Assembly (NCBI RefSeq): GCF_907164915.1
Contig: NC_061863.1
Location: 45,171,382-45,235,381 of the forward strand
DNA length: 64,000 nt
DNA from: Impatiens glandulifera
Taxonomy: Eukaryota; Streptophyta; Magnoliopsida; Ericales; Balsaminaceae
Reading direction: 5' to 3'
Shown: positions 13,921 to 25,084 of the stretch, piece by piece
Layout: each line of letters opens with the position of its first letter
How positions within the stretch are numbered: the stretch's first letter is position 1
Notes under the pieces: generated by a model
What the model was told of the DNA's origin: nothing
What the model saw: the letters and a program-made list of their open reading frames with translations, nothing else
Database searches by the model: none
Position numbers and translations under genes: made by a program

Positions 13921-16900
13921 AGTTTGTGTAAACGTTATGATGATGTAGTACATGATTTCTTCAAATCGGCGAAGGTCATCGGCGACTACATCTCTGCCGA
14001 GGTAAATGGTACCGAGCTCACCATTACAGAAGCAATGTTCGTCGAGATTCCGAAGCTTCCGAGAAAAGGCCAAGACTTCTCGCAAGCGTTTCCACCCAAC
14101 GTTTTATCTTCAATGTAGTCCATTTTCTCCAATAGCAATATTCCGGTAAGCGTAAGCGGAAAGAATGACTTAAAGTGTGAATATCACATTCTCTGTGATA
14201 TTGCTGCTAAAGAGCTTCAGGGAAGAAGTGGAAACTACGACTCAATCACCCAGTCCAAATTCAATATGATGACTGCTATAGTCAGGGGCGACAACGTCAA
14301 CTAGGGACTCGTCCTATTCAATATTCTGTGTGAAATGGTGTCTCCCCACACCAAACGAAGCTTGAGTTTCTCAGTCCAGATTGATTGGATTTTGAGGCAT
14401 TTATTCATTCAAACGGGCCCAGGTACTCCATTAAACCCTAAGAAAATCATACCACCTGTAACTGTTGGTAGATATATCACCAGGACAACTAAAGCCAAGG
14501 AGTCTAACTCCGAAATTTCCGGCCAACAATCTAGTGGCGGTAAAATAGCTGGTGCAAAATCGGTTGGTAGAAAGTCGATGGGCGGCCATAAACGTTTAAA
14601 CACATCCACATGTGCTACATCATCAAAAAGACTCAAATCCGGAGTTGAGTCCACTACGAGTACAAACAGTGTTGCAAGAACCGGACCTAGAGAAACCGGT
14701 GAAATCACCTCATCTTGAAAGAGAACTCGACCTGAGGTAAATATTCATACTCCCCCTCTATTTAATGCTTCATGTATACCGGCGAAAAGTGTAGTTCCTC
14801 CTACTACTCCGATTGAGCCTACGGTTTTAGAGGTTCAATCGGGAGTTATTGACGTTACAACCAAGATTTTTGATCTCGTTGTTATCGATCGGTCCGATAT
14901 TCTTGAAACTAAGCGGTTGGAATTCTTTCAAACTGACCGGTTAGATGTTGCTCAAACCGATTGGTCTGATCTCCTGCAAATCGGCTAGCCTGAAGCTACT
15001 ACAACCAGTCAAACCAATGTTTCTCCCATTACTCAGAAAGAGGCTCCAACTACGGTTATGGCCTCTTCAACTACTACTAATATGAATGTTGTGATGGCCG
15101 TTAATGAAAACTTCATTCCTATCCCATCATTTCTTCAAGGGATTCTGCATATTGCACCTGCTCCAAACGAAAATGTCATGAATAGGGTTCCGGTTGAAAC
15201 ACTTACAAGGAGTTTTTCCTCTTTTGCTGAAATGAGAACAATAAGGAGGCTTGAGTTCAGAGAACCGATTCCAGAACCTAAATGAACGGAAATTATTAGG
15301 GAATGAAAAGGTACTGCTTCTCCACCCTCTGAATCACCTCTTGATGTTACTTTAGAGGTACATACATCCATCTAGTTGATACTTGAATAGGCTGAAGCTG
15401 ACGCCAAGATAAAAAATGATCTATTTAACTCTTGTGTGAGTCTCAAATTGGGAATGAGTTTTAGTGAAGTGTTCCCAGATGTAGCAAAAGATGAGAAGTG
15501 GTCGAAATTACTAAGCCTGGAAGAGGCAATCTTCTCCATCACTAAAACTAAGTCTGTCACCGAAGGTCTCAAAAGAAGCGCATTCGTGGAAGCATATTCA
15601 AGGGGCCACACATTATTTCCTTTTTACAAAGCGTGCTAGTTGAATTTTGACCCGGTTGCAAACACGGAAAGAACAGATGCAGAAGTGATTAATCATCTAA
15701 ATGAGTTATTGGAGGAGTACATTTCCACTACTCTCAGGTACATGGATGGTGGTGAAACCTCCAACTCGGAAGAAACCGAAATTCCCGCTCCTCGAACCGA
15801 CTTGAATCACCATGACGAGAACAAGCCTTTAGACTTTGTTGAAGAAATGTCTCACTCTCAAGGAGGGACTCAAATCATAAGAACCAAGCAATTGTCGATT
15901 GAAGAAGCTAAGACATCAAAGCGAGAGTGGACTAGCGTAGAGGAACGTGAACTATTCAATGACTATGAAGTAAAGGGGTCTTGTGCCAAAGAGGAGTTCT
16001 GTATCCCAAGGCAAGATTGAGAGAGCATTACTGAAGCTTAGAAAATTACATATGCTGACGTAACCGATTCAGGTCTTCTCGGATCAGAGTCTGAAGGTAA
16101 TGAGAACGAGGATGAACAAGATACAATTCATTTAAATCCATCGTTCATAATAGACAAGGGTACTTCATCCTCTCATCGAGTTGAAAATCCTGAACCGACC
16201 GGTAGTGAAGTTCCTCCTCCAAAACGATCGATTATTGAAAAAGAGATTTAAGTTCAAAATCCCAAGCTGTCGACTCCTGTTCACTCATCTTCGGGTAAGT
16301 CTTCCAAGTCCAAAGAAATTTCAAATCTTAATCGTCAAAACAAGGATAAAATTATTAAAGAACTGGTTGGTCCAGAAATGTCTATTCAAGTTAGTACCCG
16401 TCGTGTTGTACCTATTCAATCTGTTCCAATTGGCTCCTATATTTCTACTCGATCCAATTCCGAGGAAGAGACAATAAGACCGGTGGATGTCCGACAAATC
16501 GTAATGGAGGTTATGGCTCCCTGGCAAGAAATTCTTCACTCTTTCAAGATATGTCTGGACCGAATATAGGATTCGCAAGCGTCCTCCTCAAACGCGCACA
16601 AACAAGAGCTAAATGAAATGCGACAAGAGCTCAGCAAGGTGGAACCTCTTTTCAACAAATCCTTTCATCTTCACAACAAATCCTTCCACCTCCATAACAA
16701 AACCAAGTCTTCCATTGAGGTTCTTATGTCACAAGTAATGGAGATGACTAGGTTATACAATGTCGTAGGTGCGGAAAAACTAAGAGAGGACGAGGTAGTT
16801 GCTCGACACCTTCAAGATGAAAAAAATGCAACCGCTGAGGCTGTTAAACAAACTGAGGTTGATGAAGACATGATGACCTTATCCCAAATGGTAACTCAAC

Positions 16901-17085
16901 TTTTAAACCAAAGCTCTCGATCTAAACGAAGACTTCGTCGAGGTGACGCCTCTACTATTGAAGATGCCCCTGCTCCATCAAGAGGAAAGGGTCGCGTGCG
17001 TAACACTAGGGGCCAACCCAACATCACTTTTATGGAGGGGCTAAGAGAAGACATCATCAAGAGAACTTCAAGAGGAAGACTCTAA
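13903..17085 (+). pseudogene. Decayed single-frame ORF of the LTR element (about 1,060 codons, 13 in-frame stops)
   Basis: One frame stays open in sense from 13903 to the terminal TAA at 17083. It is interrupted by TAG at 14116, 14302, 14986, 15373, 15388, 15637, 16039 and 16567, TGA at 14716, 15283, 15304 and 16018, and TAA at 16249. I saw no frameshift. The N-terminal 200 or so codons (for example VVHDFFKSAKVIGDYIS, then a segment ending DNVN-stop-GLVLFNILCEMV where Trp is expected at the stop) resemble long hypothetical proteins I recall from asterid genomes. The middle is Ser, Thr and Pro rich and acidic. The C-terminal part (from 16618) looks coiled-coil forming, carries a direct 7-residue duplication (NKSFHLH twice), and ends in a basic Arg/Gly-rich tail. 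It is not gag or pol. Function unknown; an additional or envelope-position ORF is one possibility. The frame begins inside the 5' LTR without an ATG, so the true N-terminus is missing. Confidence 0.85.
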
Positions 17086-17415
17086 AACTCTATTTTCATT
17101 TTGTGTTTTTCCGTTCTATATCTTTCAATTATAAACTCATTAAAATGCTTTTGTTGAACTCTTTGTTTTTGATTAATTGCATTCCCTGTTTCAGTTATTA
17201 AACAGGAAAGTCAAATGATGAATGTTAATAATATTTTGATTAATTTCTAGTTTTGATAGTTTTAAGTTAAAACAATTAAAAAGGGAGAAATTGCTAAGAA
17301 ATAGATAACGGGCTTTGATAATTAATTCTAAACAATCAAAGAGAGATAAATTGTTAGATTAAAATAGTCAACGATTATAAAATTACCACGTTTTGAATAT
17401 TTAGTTTAAATAATT

Positions 17416-17428
17416 AAAAAAGGAGAAA
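17416..17428 (+). promoter_or_regulatory. Polypurine tract of the LTR element
   Basis: This is an uninterrupted 13-base purine run directly before the TG of the 3' LTR, in the position where plus-strand priming occurs. Two related tracts lie upstream, near 17278-17292 and 17338-17350. Each is followed by TTGCTA or TTGTTA, so the tract and LTR start appear partly duplicated. Confidence 0.7.
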
Positions 17429-17429
17429 T

Positions 17430-19049
17430 TGTTAAGTCAAAATAGTTAATCAACTATTAGTGTTAATAAATAAGAACTTAATTGTGTTTATTTAATCCTG
17501 TGTAGATTAAATAAAACCAGAAAGAAAATGATGCCCGATATTTTTTGCAAACTTCAAATTTTTATATATAGAGACGCATATAGTAGTTTATATAATCGGT
17601 TTTATATAAACACGCATCCGATATTATAAGTCTCCGATATTCCTCAAAGATTGACTTTTTACAAGACACGTAACTAGTAGTTTGTATGATCGGCATTTTA
17701 CAAGACACGTAACCAGTAGTTTGTATGATCGACTTTTTACAAATACGTATCCGGTATTCTATAAAAGATTGGTATTTTATGAAGCGCGCCTGGCCTGTCT
17801 ACTCTCCGGTATTATATTGAAGCGTAGCCGGTTATTTATGCATCGGTTTTATATAAGGGGCGTGTCCGACATTTTGCAAGTTCGGAATCTTACAAAACTA
17901 TCTGGTAGTTTGGACTTCGATATTATACTAAAGCGTATCTAGTAGTTTATGAATTCGGCATTTTTTTTGTAAGCACGAGTCTGGTTTTATCTTCCGGTAT
18001 TATATAACTTCAGTTATATAAGAAGCGTATCCGGTATTTTATTGAAATCGGTTTTTCAATAAAAATCGGTATTACATTGGAGCGCGCCTGGTACTGTACC
18101 ATTTCGGTGCTACATTAGAACGCTTCCGGTATTATCAGAAGACAACTTTACATGTCTCTAGTATTTGTTTTCATATTTGTGCAAAAACTGATGAAGATCT
18201 TTTGGCAGCAGTAGAGTTATGTTAAAAGAGCCAAAGACAAACCAAAACTTCTAAGATATACGTTCCTCGAAAATCATAATCCCATTAATGAACATCTTGG
18301 CTTATTATCATCCAAGTACAGACAAGATCAAAGGGGATCCTCCTTGATGTACTTTTCTGGAACTCAAGCAATCAAGATTAAGACAGTCTCCTTATGAAGA
18401 AGATATAATCGTTGAGCAATAAATACGTCCGTTGACATCTACCTACTTAAGAAAACAAAAGGATAACTTGTTTCCAACCTGACCTTACCTTTGAGACAAC
18501 AAGCTTTATAAATTATTGAACTATCAATTGTTATTCACAACTCTCAAGCTCTTAAAGTTTTACAAGCCTTCAAGTGTGTTAGAGTGTTAAAAGTATTACA
18601 ATACTAGTATTCTATGTGAGTTGGTTAACATTGTAAGTTGACAGAATTTGTTTTTGTTCAATAGAGTGTATGTGCTAGGAGTTTGAAAACAGACAGTAAC
18701 TAAGTCCTAGTTGTTCGACTGGGTTTGTACAAGTGTTGTATTGAACCAAATCTTCTAGTGAATATTCTTCTCAAGGTCGAGAAGAAGGGGTGACGTAGGA
18801 GATTTTACTCTGAACATCCATAAACATCTTTTGTGTCTTGTGTTCTTTTCTATCGCATCATCCTAATCATGTTGTATTACTTCAAGTCGAAACAAATATT
18901 TCTGCACTTGAACTCCGTTCAAGAGTTTGTGACGACTTGCGAAGAGTAAAAACGGATATTAACTTCTAACATAGTTAATATTAAACGAAGTGTGTGTAAG
19001 GGTTCAACGTAAGCAGACCCCGTCTCTATCGTTGATCCCGATCCTAATA
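17430..19049 (+). repeat. 3' LTR (1,620 bp)
   Basis: This copy is longer than the 5' copy mainly because of a tandem duplication of about 38 bp near 17655-17735 (ACAAGACACGTAAC occurs twice; the 5' LTR has it once). It also carries many single-base differences from the 5' copy, so the insertion is not recent. It shares the CGGTATT-rich segment. Confidence 0.92.
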
Positions 19050-19079
19050 AGGTGTTTATCAAATTGAAACTTCCCTAAG

Positions 19080-19545
19080 AGTTATTGTGCATTGAATACC
19101 GTCGAACACTTGCTAAATAAAAAAATCAACTATGACACCTCCTCTCTTGAAGATGGATTCAATGAGTTTTTCAGAATCATTATTCAGGATCATATGGACA
19201 ACCTTATTAGAGTCTTTGGTCATAACTTTAAATGCTTTAACTCTGTTATGCCCGAGGTCCTAGCAATTCATCAAGGGATATTGTGGATCACCAATTACAC
19301 AATATCATTTTCGAGTCAGACGACAAAAATGTAGTATTTATTATTTTGATTCACCAAAAGAAAGTCATTAGAGCTTCGAACATGTTATGCAAAACATTAA
19401 ACAAATTATGTTTTGTCACCACCACTTTAAAGTTCAGTTTATTTTTCACGGTGCTAATAAACCCGCAAATTGAATAGTAAAACATTATCGGCAATTTTAT
19501 GTTCCAGCAACACTAGAATTATTTTTAATGACATTATTTTTCCTT
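19080..19545 (+). pseudogene. Broken RNase H-like (RVT_3 type) reading frame
   Basis: Reading across at least two frameshifts gives segments typical of the plant RNase H-like domain. VLAIHQGILW lies near 19258, FESDDKNVVF near 19309, and a C-terminal FHGANKPAN-stop-IVKHYRQFYV near 19445-19490, where functional relatives usually have an Asn-Lys/Arg-Ala-Asp motif before a Cys-Leu-Ala-like segment. The intact N-terminal part with the first catalytic Asp is not visible. Such domains occur alone in plant genomes and as remnants next to LINE reverse transcriptases. The fragment lies immediately after the 3' LTR. It has no intact start, and is non-functional by inference. Confidence 0.6.
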
Positions 19546-20358
19546 AAGTTATTGGAATATAATTTATAAAAAAAAATGAGACTCGCTATGAATCAATTTT
19601 ATTTAATGTTGTATAACAATAAAATATGATTTTATTTTTTCTTAAATATATTTTATTTATTTTTAAACTAAAAAATAACAAATAAAATAATATAAATAAA
19701 TAATTTCATTAAGATTTTTTATTATAAAAAGTTAATTCACATTCATTCAAATAAGAAGTTACATATAAAAAAACCAATTTACAAATAATACAAAATAACA
19801 TCAACAAAATTAAATTAATTAAATAAAAATATTTATGTAGTTAGTATGACAAATATACAAAAAAAAAAATAATGAAAAAGATCTTACAATCTTGAAATGT
19901 GTTGTGTTGATAGTGACTTCAAAGACGAACTCGTTTAAATTTTATAACGATGAGTGTTGAAGTAAACTAACTGAACAAACCAATTAAGCGATGTTGAAAA
20001 AATATCTCCCAAACTTTTTGAGCAATAGTGAAAATTGTTTTTGTCACACTAAAAGAATATTATGTTACATGATAATTGACAATCTACATATATGATATAA
20101 ATAGTAAAAAATACATACAAATAAAAAGATACATGTAAAAGGACTTCCAATAAAAAAGATGAATACATTTTAAATAGAAAAATGAGATTGTTTTTATTAA
20201 GAGTTACAAAATATATATATATATATATAATTTTCGGTCTTTTAATGTTAGTTATAACTAGAAAACTCATGCAATGAGTCAAACTAGTTATAATAATAGT
20301 GTTAGATCTTGAATAGTCATCATAGGGGATAATGTGTGAACATTGGCTAGAGAGTTAG
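19546..20358. other. AT-rich intergenic DNA, no gene seen
   Basis: No gene is supported. The stretch holds poly-A and poly-T runs and a TA microsatellite at about 20209-20228. Short ORFs here are Ile, Tyr and Asn filler. Confidence 0.6.
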
Positions 20359-20482
20359 TTTTTTTTAAATTAAAGTAGAACTCACATGACACCCCATAGT
20401 CATGTCCCCTCGCTTATAGATAAAATCGAACCCGTGACATTTTGGTCTCTTAAGACAACTTTTGTCATTAGGCTACCTTGAT
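20359..20482 (-). mobile_element. tRNA-derived SINE, minus strand
   Basis: Read on the minus strand it starts AAGGTAGCCTAATGAC (A-box-like, near 20475). It continues through CTTAAGAGACC, reaches a B-box-like GGGTTCGATTTTATC (near 20425-20440), and ends in an oligo(A) tail (the T run at 20359-20366 on the plus strand). A to B spacing is tRNA-like. A partial second copy is at 21131-21238, and fragments are near 40038-40085 and in villin intron 14 near 1005-1040. I cannot name the family. Confidence 0.65.
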
Positions 20483-21130
20483 AGAATACGTTACTTAGAA
20501 AAAGTTAGTATTTTATGTCATTTGTTTTATTGTCTTTATTTTTCTTTGTTCATATTTTTCATGTTTCTTCCTTGTTTTAGTATTTGTGTGTTGCTCTATT
20601 TTTTTTGTCAATTTTTTTTTTCTTTTTCAGTTTGTTGTTATTTTACTTAAACTACTTTCTTTAGAATGAAATGAAATTAAAAAAAATAGTGTCAGATTAA
20701 AATTTAATAGGATAGTTTAAGTGGGTTAATTCGATGTTATTAGTACATGTAGTGCATGTATCTTACTCATGAGGTGACACATATACACAAAAATGAAGCA
20801 TCACCCTCCTCATTTGTTGATTTTATTCTCTCTGTCATTTTCTTAGTGAATATATGCACTACCTATAATGGTAGCATCAAACTAATCGTTTAAGTGATAA
20901 GAGTTAGTATCTAATAATTTAAATATTATGGGTTTAATTTTCACTTAAAATTTTATAAGTTGTATGATTGTCACCATGTCGATATCGCAAAAAAAATTAA
21001 ACATAAAAATTTCACTCTAATTGTCGAAGATTGAAATATTATACTATTTGCGATTGTTGAACTAATTTTGTGTGTTGATATATTAATTATTAGAAAATTA
21101 TTCTTTAAATGTTTTGTTAATGGATTGGTA
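20483..21130. other. AT-rich intergenic DNA with a weak tRNA-like trace
   Basis: No gene is supported. At about 20885-20965 a GTTTAAGTGATAAGAG...GGGTTTAATTTTC arrangement resembles a very degraded tRNA-derived element. The evidence is weak. Confidence 0.4.
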
Positions 21131-21238
21131 TTTTTTGGATGAAGGAGAACTAACATAACACTCCACCGTCATGACCCCGCTTAAACTCAAAGCGATTTCA
21201 GATAAAATCGAACTCGTAACATTTTGGTCTCTTAAACG
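21131..21238 (-). mobile_element. 5'-truncated SINE, same family as at 20359
   Basis: On the minus strand it shares TTAAGAGACCAAAATGT, a B-box-like GAGTTCGATTTTATC, a downstream GGGGTCATGACGGTGG-type block and a short A-rich end (T run at 21131-21136). The A-box half is missing. Confidence 0.6.
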
Positions 21239-22249
21239 GTGATATATTAATTATTATTTAAATATTTATTTTCAATTTAAATGGTGTTTTGAGTTTAAGA
21301 ATTTTTTTTTAATAAATTAGTTAATTTATTAATATGATATTTGTTAAAATATTGAAGAAATTATATTGAAGTTAAGATATATCTAATATATACATTATAA
21401 TAAACTTCCAAAGAAACTTATATAATAATATAAATATATATTATTTTATATTATAATAAATCACAAATTTTTTATTTATTGTTTAAAAGTCTTAATATTT
21501 AATTATTTCAATATTTTATAAATTCTTAAATTATTTATTTTATTTACAAGTTATTTATTTATCAATTTTATATTATAAAGTAAACTTAATTTAACCATGA
21601 GTAAAACCTATATATAGATAAAAGAGTACAATTTGGAATATTTTTTTTGTAACGAGTTAAATTAAAGGAAAAATATATGAATACAATTGAAATGTTTCTT
21701 TTGTAATACTGTTTAATTATATTATAAAGTATTTATTGAACAACTCAATTATGTTTATATTACTGTTTAAGGAATAGTATATATATATATATATATTAAA
21801 ATTAAATTTAAAGAAAGAGTTAAAATAGATTTAATAATAATAAACAAATAATGCAATGGGCAATTATAGGTGGACAAGGCAACGTGCAGACTTGTATTTA
21901 AAGGGACAACGGCAAAGGGACGTGCCCCGTTGGTTTCAAAATGGCCGACTTTTCCGGGGCTGTTCTTTCCTTGCCCAAAATTAGATTTTAACTTTTATTT
22001 ATTATAAACTTTGAATGATTATAACTTATATACAACTATTATTCAATAATCACAAGTCTTGATTTAGATATTTAGATGTTTCATTTATTTTTATTATTTA
22101 AAAAAAAAATGAGAGCAGGCTAACGATACAAACAATACCAAAAGTGAGGGTTCAAAGTGAGACCAAACACACTATTTTAGAAACAACCATCAAAACATAA
22201 AAAACACAAGTATTATCAACAAACAAAAATAAAAAAAAGATATTTAAGA
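21239..22249. other. Intergenic DNA with an isolated GC-rich island (21855-21970)
   Basis: Most of this stretch is AT-rich and gene-free. Between about 21855 and 21970 base composition shifts sharply. It holds ACGT cores (AACGTGCAG, GACGTGCCCC), a MYB-like CAACGG and a TATTTAAAG on the plus strand. It looks like promoter or conserved non-coding sequence, but no ORF or spliced gene follows it. Confidence 0.45.
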
Positions 22250-22690
22250 AAATATCAATGAATTCATCGCTGGTTTCACCGTCATAATAATAGGGTTATG
22301 GAGTAAACGCATCGCTCGACCACAATTACTGTCTTATGTTTCTTTCGAATCAAATGGTCCACTAGAAGATAACAATGATAAAGACCCATCAACTCAATTA
22401 AATGAGTTCGAAGTTTTATCCAAAATTCCCAACAATCGATTATTAGCTCAGATATCACTCACTCAATATCAATTATATTTTAAATTAGACTTCAAATCAC
22501 ACCCTCTCTTTTGCAATACAAAAATAAGTTAGGTATCATCATGACCTCATTGCAACAAATTCTGCAGCGATTAATCATTATACATTATTTGTCAGGCATC
22601 AAAATGAGATTTTTTGAAAGAAATTAGAATTCCACATCTTCTATCAAAAGAAGTTATGCATAGGTGATCATCTACTTCCAACTTTTCTTT
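22250..22690 (-). mobile_element. 3' fragment of an L1-type LINE, minus strand
   Basis: On the minus strand the segment parallels the end of the LINE at 52.1-52.4 kb. GGACCATTTGATTCGAAAG (near 22340-22360) matches GGACCATTTGGTTTGAAAAG there. Both then have a CGATGCGTTTA block followed by TTATTATTATGAC. Upstream on the minus strand, a region equivalent to the LINE zinc-finger-like C-terminus can be aligned with frameshifts and stops. Not coding now. Confidence 0.65.
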
Positions 22691-25080
22691 GTTCTCTCAC
22701 AAAGAATGGAAAATTCAGTAAAATTATTTATTATTATTATTATTTTAAACGACTGTTTTGCCCTTTTTTTTTTTTATGTGAAATGAAACATGGAAAACAT
22801 AAAAAAAGAAGTAGAGATCCTATCCCAAAGAAGTCATAAGTCATCTCCGCAAAATAAAGTGTAACAATAGTCAATTTTAATATCACTTAAGTTTATTTTT
22901 TTTATTTTAATATCATTTAATCATTATTGCACTTAAGCTTACATCAATATAGATTCATCTTATAAGTTATAAGTTAAGGATCCTTCTACTAAATTTATTT
23001 TATTATGATTTATAGGGTATGTCAAATATTATAACAGTATTAATGGACAATAACACAACATGAGTACTTTGAATATTTTGGATGCATGTATCTCACATCT
23101 TTTAGTCCCGTATAATTGTGGATGAAATATCTTGATGGAATTGAAAATTCTTTACAAATAATAAACTAAGGATTAAGCTTCCAACAAAATCATGCTAATA
23201 AATGGTGATCGGTTTTAGAATCAAAGCAATAAAATAAATATCTTATCAAATTTCATCAGTTTACGCGAAAAACACACTAATGTGCAAACCAATAAGAGAA
23301 TATATATAACTTCCAACTCGAGATTTAAAACACAAAGCACCATCATGAACACTTCTTAGTGGTAATTAAGATGATACTTCGATAAGTAAATATATTTAAC
23401 TTATAATTAATCTCACATTTCTAAATTAATTAATTTATCTTGTTATCACACAAAAATATCGGATTAATAACAAAAGTTAAAATTTCTACCCCGAAGATTT
23501 GTCCTCTTCCCTCATATAGAGAGATTCGGATGGATCAAACAACCGCCCAAATATAAAAGGCTGTTGAAACCCGACATAATCATGATCAATTTTTTGTGGG
23601 GTACAATATTTATTTCTTAAAATAATTTGTATATATTATTTAATTAAATATAAAAACAAATATTTCAAAGCCAACTATAATGTAAGCGATGGGCATTGGG
23701 AAACATGTGAATTATATATATATAAAAAAAAATTCAAAAAATATTGTGTTGAAGAAAAAAAGAAAAAACTTGGTGACCCCATAAAAAATTAACAAGACAA
23801 AATAAATCTAGAATCTTATAATTTCATTATCTTGTTTGATCTATTTATCTCCTCAACTCCGATAAATAATCGATGTTTCGTTAATGAGTTATTCAAACTA
23901 TCAAATAAATATTAAATATTTTGAAAGAAATGATTTAGTGGTTGCTTAAAGAAAAAAACTTTTTTCAAACTAAAATCAATATATTATAATTAAACAAGGT
24001 GATCATGATCTTCTACCTAACTGTTGATATTTGTGTCTCTCCTTTTTTTTTTCTAGATATTAATTTATGAAAATAATGATGATAATTGATGACCTTAAAG
24101 TGGTTAAACACATTAACTTAAAATTATTGAAAGATCAATGGATCTAAAAGTAAAAAAGAGGAAGACTAAATGAATAAACAAAGAATGGAAAAAGGTGATT
24201 AATTAATTAATTAATTAATTAAGCATCTTGATTTTTGAGTGCTCATTGACTTATGATAAAAATAATCAAAGTAAAAGAAACCAAGTTATAGAAAGATGTG
24301 TGGAGAGGTTGATCTTCACCTTGATTGTGATTTAATTTATGAAAATCTTTTTTTTTTGTTTTGTTAATACATATGTTTTGATTACTAATTATTTTATAAA
24401 TTATAATGGTCGTGCAAAGATGAGGACCACTGACTTGGGAAGAATTTGATCATGGGAATAACATATTTCATTGCTTCAATTGTCAATAACTTGTCAAATT
24501 TGGTTATATATATAAGAGATTAATTTATGTTGTTTCAATGTTATATTTTTCATAACTTATATATTCATGTTAACAGCTATGAGTAAGTCAATACAATACA
24601 TTTTCATCAATATATTTAAAGAAAAAATCATTTTTAATTTGACTATCATGATTCATGAATGAGATTAACCATCAATACAATACTTTTTCGTCACAATATT
24701 TACAGATTTTTTTTTATTTTATTATTTGTGTTATGTAAAATTATTTTGATATAATCTGACAAGAAAAATTATCACATCTAAATAAATTATTTATAAAGTT
24801 TATTGGGTTGTGATTTTTTTATAAATAATTTTACTATTTTTTATCTATTATATCAATTAATTTATTAACTAAAATGTTAAAAACTTATTCCATATTTTTA
24901 AATTCAATTGTAACCAAAATCATATTATCCACTCTTTCATATTCACGTCATTCAATTTATTAATCAAACTACACTCATTATATATTAACACCCTTTAAAT
25001 TCTTTCAAAAATACATATAATTTTTCGAAATTATCGCCAATCAATATTTTTTAAATAAATTATTATCCAACAAGTTATAA
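22691..25080. other. AT-rich intergenic DNA, no gene seen
   Basis: No coding sequence, tRNA or clear transposon end was found in these 2.4 kb. Notable only for an (ATTA)n run near 24200-24222. Confidence 0.55.
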
Positions 25081-25084
25081 AATA

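Larger units (their letters stand above)
12343..19049 (+). mobile_element. LTR retrotransposon, internally deleted, lacking visible gag and pol
   Basis: Two long direct repeats (12343-13920 and 17430-19049) flank a 3.5-kb interior. LTR ends are TGTTA...TAACA in the 5' copy and TGTTA...TAATA in the 3' copy, the latter differing by one transition. A purine tract (17416-17428) abuts the 3' LTR. Flanking pentamers are GGGTG and AGGTG, consistent with a 5-bp target duplication carrying one mutation. No tRNA-iMet primer-binding site (TGGTATCAGAGC) follows the 5' LTR, and no protease, integrase, reverse transcriptase or RNase H is readable. The only coding trace is the decayed frame at 13903-17085. 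The superfamily cannot be assigned from what remains. The element sits between the tRNA-like array and an RNase H-like pseudogene. Confidence 0.93.

Noticed and set aside
14409..14708. 99-codon minus-strand ORF
   Set aside because: Shadow of the decayed retroelement frame, which is continuous on the plus strand.
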